Positions 56,701 through 64,000 of a stretch of 64,000 bases of DNA are shown here, in pieces. The first letter of the stretch is position 1. Every line of letters begins with the position of its first letter. The notes under the pieces were generated by a model, which worked only from the letters and a program-made list of their open reading frames with translations, was not told where the DNA came from and made no database searches. This DNA is from Massospora cicadina (lineage: Eukaryota > Entomophthoromycota > Entomophthoromycetes > Entomophthorales > Entomophthoraceae): the NCBI GenBank assembly GCA_022478985.1, contig JAKSZP010017400.1, forward strand, positions 1-64,000, written 5' to 3'. The translations under genes were made by a program, and so were the position numbers.

Positions 56701-58677
56701 AGTTTGCGTATACTTAGGCACATCCTCCTTCTTGTGTCCCTTGCTCATCACTCTACTGGAGTCCTCTACATTTCCTTGTCATCTCCCATGTACAATATCA
56801 AAGTTCTGAGGTGAGGCATGCCAGCCACCCTGACCATGCAAACCACCCGCTGAAGATTGCCCTTAACCAAATACATGGAACCCTCCAGCCAGTCTTGTGC
56901 CAACGCCAATTATTTTTCAACCTGCAGGTCCAACGTGATTTCCTCCGCCAGCATACCTGAAACTTTTGCTTCTGCCATTGACACCAGTAAATCTGCTTGT
57001 AACCCCTGATTAAACATTCATGATGATTGCAAATCAGCCACGTGGTCTGCTTTCACTAGTGGTCAGAAAATTTGTGCGTACTACTCCACTGAGCTATGCT
57101 CCTGGCTAATCATCAAAAGCGCTAACCATTTGTTAAAATCTGAGGTCGCGCTGATACTAGTTCTCAGAGATTAACTGCACAGGTTCTTTTATTTTAAGAA
57201 CTATCTGCGTTGATTTATATTAATATAGATATATAATTGATAATAGTATGGAGACTATTATCCATAGCCAAATATAGATAAACCAGGTTGATAGGTGGTC
57301 CAACGCTAAATTTGGAATGCTTTACTTGATGCTAATTATACTGGCAAATGGGGACTTCTTCCCTCTTCTGGCGGAACTTAATCTTACTCTAGATTCAAAG
57401 GTTCTTGGCCTTTGTTCCCATCATGTTGAGTCTGTGGAGATCTGCCTCTCTTCTAAGGATATCTGATCCTAAATCTTTATCACACAAAGGAGTCAACAGT
57501 TAGTGTATTAAAACAGTAATAAACTGAAGATGAATAGAACTGTTTTATTGCTAGAAAAATTAAGAAATTTATAGGATTTGGCGCCCAACTCCTCTGACAG
57601 TGCCTTGGTAATGAAATGGCAGCCATTGCCATTTAATTTCTCTTTGAGGTCTCTTCTGGCGATGGGCTTCTCCATTGGGCTAAGGATTCCTCCGTTGGAC
57701 ATCCCAGAAACATAAAATGGAAAGAGCAAGAGAATGTATCCCTAACGTTTTTGCTCAATCACATAAAACCAACCCACATTTGGCTAGCAACCTGATTAGT
57801 TAATGAGACTTTTTACCTATTATAACAGGTTGTGAACCAACTACCATTTCGCTAGTTGCAGGCGTATCACTCACCTAACAACTCTTAAATAAATCTCCAA
57901 TTGGTTTGTGGTGAAACCTAACTGCTCTGATCAGCACATCTAATTGTTGATCAATGATTAAATATCAGATTAATTAATTCCAACAGCAACTCTGCCTGAC
58001 GGGATCTTGGGCATTTTTTCAGATTGACCCTAGAAGATCTGAACCTGGAGTATTACCCCAAGATCCGCTGGCATTACTAAACAGATATTGAAATCATCCA
58101 ATATCAAAATCATCCACTAGCGGTCTTATACCCTAGTGGACCAGCAGATTCTTTAACCTAGGAAGCTGAAAATGAGGGAAAAATCACAAAACCATGCTTT
58201 GTCCTGCAATTCTTCCAGGCATGCTGAATGGTCAAATAAATCCACATAATTATTCATGGAACTTGGAAAACCTTACTATTTGATAAATTCATGTACTCAA
58301 CCTGCCAGTCTGAGGGTAATGCATCCACAATTTGGGCAATCTGAAGCAAGTAAGCGGCCTACCCCTGCCACCTGAGCCAGATGTACCAGGAACCAAATCC
58401 ATGCATTCACCTGATGGAGTTTATCCAATTGCCAAATGGACAGGGCTACTCAACCGTTGTTGGATATGGACGCTATAGGGCTTTTCCAATGCTTTTGAGC
58501 CACAGCACCCCATACTCACCCACCTTGTGCATTAAAAGCACCAAAAATTTTCCGCCATCACCACAATCAATACATATTAGTACCATTTCTCACCTCCTGA
58601 GACAACCACCTCTTCTCAGGGGCCCCAAAAGATTGAAAGGAAAGTATTTGAACTTTATTTAATTTAATGAGAAATTT
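56701..58677 (-). pseudogene. Chromovirus B gag remnant, interrupted at 57131-58002
   Basis: Minus-strand capsid-like sequence at 57120-56850 reads SVEQYAQIF, FNQGLQADLLVSMAEAKVSG and QDWLEGSMYLV, the pattern of Ty3/gypsy capsid C-terminal regions. A clear knuckle was not found. The part upstream of the solo LTR (58003-58677) should hold the gag N-terminus and leader. It reads only weakly as protein (DALPSDWQVEYMNL), and no good primer-binding site is visible next to the LTR. Confidence 0.55.
57131..58002 (-). repeat. Solo LTR related to the gag-only element's LTR, inside chromovirus B gag
   Basis: Opens TGTTAAAATCTGAGG and shares with 12805-13755 ACTGCACAG, TGCGTTGATTAAT-like, AATAGTATG-AGACTATTAT and GTCCAACGCTAAA. 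It ends near CTCTGCCTGACG, matching CTGCAATTCTGACA. It is diverged, with several indels, so it is a different subfamily. No clean duplication is seen. CCATT at 57126-57130 and GCATT at 58012-58016 are a possible but offset pair. Confidence 0.7.
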
Positions 58678-59402
58678 TGCAACAGTAAGCCACAAAGGAA
58701 TTAGGTAGTACAAGCCAGGTCACTGACCACACCATGGATAATCCTTCAGAGACCCATCCCTAAACCCACGTTACATTTCTGAATGTCATGACATATTCTT
58801 AAATAATGGTCTCAGTGACACTGCATGCCAACAAGAGGGTATGGCCCAAGGACAGCGCTGAGATTGAGCTCAATGCTTGGCCTAGATTGCTATTCAAGAT
58901 CATCCTCCAGATCTTTGTTCTTTTATATATATAATGTGAAAGTATCTTTAATCAATTAAATATGCCAGCAATGTTTATCTGAATATTGAAAATTTTCATA
59001 AAAGATGAAACTAATTTTCTTAAGTATTACCTTTCTCTTCCTATGCACTGCAAACCCTAAATTAAGCTTCTTCTTTACATTAAGATCTCAAGTGACAACC
59101 AGATCATCATCTAAGAAGACTCAATATCACATTTATCATAATTTGGAGAATTTGAGATGCCAGTGTTGCATTCCACCATATCAGTCTCTGCTCTTGAATT
59201 TTATATTTCTTTCCTTTGATGCACAATTCACAATTTGATTTTCCATCAACCTGGTGTTATCAAAAGAATCTTTAACTTCTTAACAGAATCTGAGATTACA
59301 CTAACTAGGTCAATGTGTGGAGCAGGCTGTACCTGATCCGTTACACTAACGTCATTTTTGAGTTTGTTATACCCAAAAAATGGTACAAGTATAGATGATA
59401 AG

Positions 59403-59951
59403 TGTTGAAATTATGATATTAACGGACGAAAAGCCCTGAAGAGCTATGGCGGAATGGTGAGTATCTACCGACTAGGATGTTTATTTACAAGGGTTTAAGC
59501 GCCTTAAGATGAGGCAATATTGGGATATAACATATTATTATTGGATTGCCTACAATTAAGGAGATAATGTGATGTTGACATTTGACAATATAATCTAGAT
59601 TGCTCCAAATTAAGGCAATAGAGAATTGAGGAATACCATCCTGAAACCAATGAGAATTGGAGGAATAGTCTAAGTTAAGATAATGGTACTATCTGTAGTT
59701 GTTGATATATAAGCAAGATGGGGTGATTGAAAGGTTGGGTTTTTAATAACTCAGAGAGAGCATAACAACAAAGAGTATCTGTAACTATTAAAATAAATAA
59801 AAAGTGTTATCAAGGCAATTGTTCCTGTTTATTATATTTTCCAAAGTGTTCAGAGGACCAACGATTCCCATATTATATGTCCATTGCTCAGTGGGTTCAA
59901 CCTGTGAAACCCTTATGGAGTATCCCAACAGTATCGCCCAAAATTATAACA
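59403..59951 (+). repeat. 5' LTR of Ty3/gypsy 3
   Basis: Starts TGTTGAAATTATGATATTAA and ends AAATTATAACA. It is related to 33390-33977 (shared GGCGGAATGG, GCTCAGTGGG and the end). It is followed one base later by TGGTGATAGCTACAGGGG, a primer-binding-like site. Confidence 0.85.
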
Positions 59952-60014
59952 GTGGTGATAGCTACAGGGGCCCATTGATTAACCACTAAAAATTAAAAAT
60001 CAATAGTTGGCGGC

Positions 60015-61540
60015 CATGTCACATAAGGCCTGCTTTGCTGGGAAATCTTCATGCACCACTGCACTGCTAAATATGAGGAACTCAAACTCACTTTAGATGC
60101 AGTGCCCAAAAAACAGGATGAACTGCTTCAAAAGCGGAATGCCATTATGCACCATATTGACAACACGTTTAGTCAAATGAAAATTCTGGGACAACAAAAC
60201 AAGAAACTCGCTGATCATTTAGTTGACACCACTGAACAACTGCATTGTGTGGAGTGGAAATTGACATTTCTTCCCAGTCCTCTTATTGGGAAGAGGGAGA
60301 ATGACAGGGAGCTGCTTGTGAAGAACAATATGACAAGGAATATGATGCGGCAGGAGTTACTACACCTAAGAAAGCAGTTCTTTATATGGTTATGAATCAG
60401 GAAGCCACTTCCCTCAAGTGATGACAATGCTACCCCACTGCAGAGGGCCACGCTACCTCTGAAACAGCGGACATCCTGACCTCCGCTGGACCAGCTCCTC
60501 ATTTAGAGATTGCTTATTGGTCTCTACCCATTCCTCAGTATGAAAAAAGTCATGTCTATGAGCGGTATGAGAAGGTCAACTTTGAGAAGCTGCCTCCATT
60601 TGATTGTAATGTGAATTATGGCTTCTTTAAACATTTTGAGTTTGCAGCGGAATGCACAGATTGGTGTAAATCTAAACTTTTAATATCTGCCTTGGATGTT
60701 GGGAGTGCCATCCAAGTCATCTGCTACCTTCCAAACAGCTCCGTTATTTACCAAGAAGTGAAGAACACTTTCTGCAACTGTTTGGGGGGTACCTCAAAAA
60801 TGTCACAGCAAAAGATGGAGTTTTTGACTATTGAGTTCCGCCATAATGAGACCCTCACAGAGTTCGCTGATTAATTATGGTGGAAGCTCGTGTGCTGATT
60901 GGGGCAGGCTATTTACCAGAAGCTGACATGTTAATATCAATGACCTCTGCAATAAAGCCATATCGTGAGCTTCACAAGGTCATTTCTCCAATTTTGGATG
61001 ATGAAGTTCCCTGCTCAAAATTGTGCAGTTCTTGCACTGTATATCTGATAACTTCCCTCACACAATATGGAGAAAAAGCATAATACTGCCGCTGGACCCT
61101 CTTATTTGGGGTAATACACTCATCCTGCCCACATTCCGCATAGCAACCCCCAGCCTTACTATAATTCTGCACCTCATCCTTGTCCAAATTACTCCCAACC
61201 GTTTGACTTCCACCCTGGCCCCATTTACAAATATTGTCAGCAACTCAACTACCAACTAGGACCTAGTTACGCCAAATGTCAGCAATCGTCTTACCAACCT
61301 GGCCCTGGTTATGCCGAAGGTCAACAAAATTTATTGGCCTGGACCCTCATATGAAAACCAAGGATGCAACTCTTATAGGGTTAATTGCTATGAGTGTGGT
61401 CACCCTGGCCACCTGGCAAGGAGTTTCCCTAACCTTCATGTTCACTACGTGCAACAGGATCAATACTACCTTAGAAAAGGTGGAGCAGAGTAGAGACGGC
61501 AATCTCTACCTCCACTATCCCAATTCCAAATGTCCCAACT
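60015..61540 (+). pseudogene. Ty3/gypsy 3 gag
   Basis: The ATG at 60015 opens gag but a frameshift follows. 60051-60395 reads a helical N-terminal region (LKLTLDAVPKKQDELLQKR, QNKKLADHLVDTTEQL) of coiled-coil type. The capsid part 60611-61015 has SAIQVICYLPNSSVIYQEVK, FLTIEFRHNETLTEFAD and SAIKPYRELHKVISPIL. A zinc-knuckle segment CYECGHPGHLARSF lies at 61387-61428, where the final Cys of C-X2-C-X4-H-X4-C is Phe. Gag would form the particle and package RNA. Confidence 0.8.
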
Positions 61541-64000
61541 GAACTAATTGTAGTATATCCAGCTGAAGTCCCTCAATAAAATGATGGATTTTATATCATC
61601 AACCAGTTGGAGGAGTGAACGTACTGAAATGAGTGCAAGCCAAGGCTGCGGCGGATTAAGACCTCTGGAGCAACCAAAGCCATATTCCTGCAAAATGTTT
61701 GATTAAGCTTCCTCAGACAAGCTGGAACCAGCCGCAGATGCGCGGCGACCCTGAAAAGAGTAAACGTCGCCCTTCTAGTAGATGCTATTATTAAAGAATA
61801 CCTCAAAGTCGGTGAGGGGATCATAAATTTTTCTTGGAAAAAGAGATCACATGAATGTTCACATATTTAAACAGTAAAATTCTTCTTATTCTGAGTGTAC
61901 ATACTGCGATATTTTTGTAGCTAAAAATATAGTTTGCACTTTAATAGATACAGGCGCTCCAATCAACATGGCTTTCCACTAAGTTGATGGCGAAGTTGAC
62001 ATTAAAGCCTGATGTGGACCATCAAATGGTGTATGGGACCACTTGAGTAGAAAGCACAGTTTCTGATGGAGCGTACAGCGCGTTACCTCTGTGGTTTAGG
62101 TCCATTGTTGTTGTATCTCCAGCAATAGTGCTACCCAACAGTAACTATGACCTGCTAATTGAAACTGCTTTTCTGTGACATTTTTGGGGCTGTCATTGAT
62201 ATTATGGAGGAGACCTTTGAAATTTTGGGGCAGCGGATCCCAATTTACTTTACCTCTAGAGGAGTGCTGAAAGATCCAGTGCACATGGGCCATATCAATA
62301 CGGCATATAGCGATGGAGTGATTTCAGTTTGCTATCATTGATTAAAAATAAAAACTTAGCCTCTTCCCCAGCAGATCTACAAATATTAAGGGATATCTCT
62401 CCGAGCTTCTGGGCCTATATCTAATCCTTCTGGACACCAAGTCATAGTGAACACTGAGTTAGAGGTGGAAGTGCCAGCCAGGCTTTATGGGGAGGTCATT
62501 GGGCCCTATCAGAAAACGTGGCTTGAGCCTCATGTGGCTCCAGTGGATATACTACCAGGCCATGGAGAGATCAAGGTTTTGTTAGCAAATCTCCAGAATA
62601 AAACAATGAAAATCTACTGACACTAAATAGTAGCATATTTACATGACCCCAATCGGGGAGGTCTCTCAGGTTCATGATTTCAGGTCGTTGGATGAATTTG
62701 GTCTAACCACCAAGTTGCAGCCTGGCGTAATGACAGTGGTACCATGGGCAAATTTGTTAGGGTTATTGGAAGAACAAAAAGGCCAAGTGATAGCTTTATT
62801 TCATAAGTATAAGAAGATTTTTAATCATTGATGACCATGATTTAGGGTGTGCTTGGGGGGTGGTCCATTGATTGGACACTGGGGATCATCCTCCCGTCAG
62901 GTCTTGGCCAATCCGCTGATTGAGGGCAGCTGAAGATGTTGTCACTGAGGAAATTGATATGTTGCTGGAGCAAGGGATGCTTGAACCATCCAAGAGTCCA
63001 TGGGCTTCGCCCATTATGATTGTAAAAAAGAAATCTAGTACCAACCAGGTAGTGATAGACTAGTGGAAGATCTTCAGCATTACCAATTAAGACTCATATC
63101 CCTTGCCTCAGATTGGCAATGTGTTGGATCAGTTAGGAGGAGCTCGCTACTTCTCAGAAATGGACTTGATATCTGGTTATTGACAAATTGAGTTTTCCAC
63201 AGCAGAACAGGAGAAATGCAAAGTAATCACATTAAAAGGTATTTCCAAGCAATCCATATTCCAAAAGGGCTTTTTAATGCCACGGCTACATTCCAATGCG
63301 CCATGGACACTATCCTTGAAAACCTGAAGCTTTCATGTGTCCTCATATACCTCAATGATATCAATGTTCTCTGTCAAACCTTTTCTGAGCACCTTGATCA
63401 TCTAAAAGCAGTATTTTGCCAGCTCGCTGAGGCAAACATCAAAATCAAGCCTCAAAAATGTAACTTCTTTAAGGAACGGTTGGTATACCTGGGGTTTGTG
63501 GTAGACTCTAAGGGGCTGAAACCACAGCCGGCCAAGGTGGAGGCCATCCAAAAAATGACTACACCAAATAGTAAGCATGGCATACAGTTCTTTTTGGGAA
63601 TGGTCAGCTATTACTGGAGCTTCATCCCTAACTTCAGCTGTATTGAAGACCATTATATGAGTTGTTAAAATAGTATGCCGTGTTTGAATGGACGGAGCGT
63701 CATCAATACGCCTTTGACACACTTTGGACGTTGCAATTAGTGCACTGGTGCTAGCTTCCAAACTTTAATAAGGAGTTTATTATTCAGACAGATGCATCCC
63801 TTTTCGCTGTTGAGGCGGTCCTTTCTCAGAAAGACGATGAGGGGAAGAGCATCCCATTGCATACTGCAGTCAAAGCCTGAATTTACATTAGCGTAATTAT
63901 ATTGTGACTGAGCGTGAGTGCTTAATGGTAATTTATGCATATAAGCAATTTAGGGTCTACTTGCATGGGGTGAAGTTTAAAGTTGTAAAGGATCATGCAT
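61541..64000 (+). pseudogene. Ty3/gypsy 3 pol (protease, RT, RNase H start)
   Basis: The protease active site TLIDTGAPINM lies at about 61938-61970 with DTG intact. RT starts near 62900: LLEQGMLEPSKSPWASPIMIVKKK and FSEMDLISGY-stop-QIEF. The open stretch 63216-63668 has CVLIYLNDINVL, where motif C reads YLND (Asn codon 63354-63356) in place of YLDD, then LGMVSYYWSFIPNFS. RNase H begins at 63770 (FIIQTDASLFAVEAVL) and includes TERECLMVIYAYKQF, in which the Arg is still present where copy 2 has a stop. Confidence 0.83.

Larger units (their letters stand above)
52677..59345 (-). mobile_element. Chromovirus B (Ty3/gypsy with chromodomain), gag split by a solo LTR
   Basis: Direct repeats of about 670 bp (52677-53360 and 58678-59345) flank minus-strand gag, RT, RNase H, integrase and chromodomain remnants. 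The outer LTR edge reads TGTAACGG on the minus strand. The flanks CTAAT (52672-52676) and CTAAC (59346-59350) look like a 5-bp duplication with one mismatch. Total length is 6.67 kb, including an 0.87-kb solo LTR. The coding sequence is more decayed than that of chromovirus A. Confidence 0.86.
59403..64000 (+). mobile_element. Ty3/gypsy LTR retrotransposon 3, 5' part (runs off the window)
   Basis: The 5' LTR at 59403-59951 is followed by gag, protease, RT and the start of RNase H on the + strand. The sequence ends mid-RNase H at 64000. The LTR (GATATATAAGCAAGA promoter-like segment, AAATTATAACA end), the leader GGGGCCCATTGATT and the proteins match Ty3/gypsy 2, so this is the same family. The putative 5-bp flank is ATAAG (59398-59402), and its partner lies outside. 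It is better preserved than copy 2 but still broken. Confidence 0.88.

Noticed and set aside
59005..59238. Small protein with a hydrophobic, signal-peptide-like start
   Set aside because: It lies wholly within the 5' LTR of chromovirus B and has no counterpart frame in the sister LTR.

Overview
The window is a dense, multiply nested graveyard of transposable elements from a repeat-rich eukaryotic genome. I found no host gene that I can support. The evidence for a eukaryote is direct: long terminal repeats (LTRs) with 5-bp target-site duplications (TSDs), a Helitron with rolling-circle Rep and Pif1-like helicase remnants, two LINEs, tRNA-headed SINEs, a mariner-like DNA transposon and small non-autonomous elements. 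My low-confidence guess is a fungus, because two of the Ty3/gypsy elements are chromodomain chromoviruses of a type common in fungi. The mariner transposase looks like an arthropod-type family, so other eukaryotes are not excluded. Nearly every coding region is broken by stops and frameshifts, many of them CGA-to-TGA or CAA-to-TAA changes, as expected from cytosine deamination.

Layout. (1) 1-7640: an old LINE (LINE-A, + strand) whose ORF1 is split by a solo LTR with TSD CTTAG. (2) 7641-8959: AT-rich interval with a tRNA-like SINE head, a 71-bp tandem repeat and a fold-back element. (3) 8960-40016: one Helitron on the minus strand with both termini (CTAG 3' end with a hairpin, TC 5' end). It is expanded from about 5 kb to 31 kb by four insertions: a 14.5-kb Ty3/gypsy element (9531-24042, TSD CCATT) that itself carries a gag-only non-autonomous LTR element (12805-17579, TSD GATAC) inside its integrase; a SINE (24323-24460, 14-bp TSD); a full-length LINE (LINE-B, 26312-31592, 16-bp TSD); and a second Ty3/gypsy (33390-39518). 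(4) 40017-44882: very AT-rich, with a SINE bearing a 22-bp TSD, a mariner copy, a large imperfect palindrome, a 21-bp minisatellite, a Tigger-like MITE, a second Helitron 5' end and a 70-bp tandem repeat. (5) 44883-51310: chromovirus A with perfect ATACC TSD. (6) 52677-59345: chromovirus B (minus), whose gag is split by a solo LTR. (7) 59403-64000: a further Ty3/gypsy that runs off the window, related to the one at 33390.

Most unusual signal. At five independent sites, four of them between 41786 and 44120, there are 15-30-bp insertions with the same core, CCATCTAGTACTA followed by a short A-run. Each is bordered by a 16-18-bp direct repeat of the host sequence. They have the hallmarks of target-primed reverse transcription but are almost nothing except a tail. 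I propose they are ultra-short retroposons, either extreme 5' truncations of an unseen LINE or SINE or copies of a short defined RNA. Other points worth a look are an antisense reading frame between integrase and 3' LTR of the large Ty3/gypsy element, a primer-binding-like site shared by four LTR elements, and a 588-codon open reverse transcriptase frame that has lost catalytic aspartates in motifs A and C.
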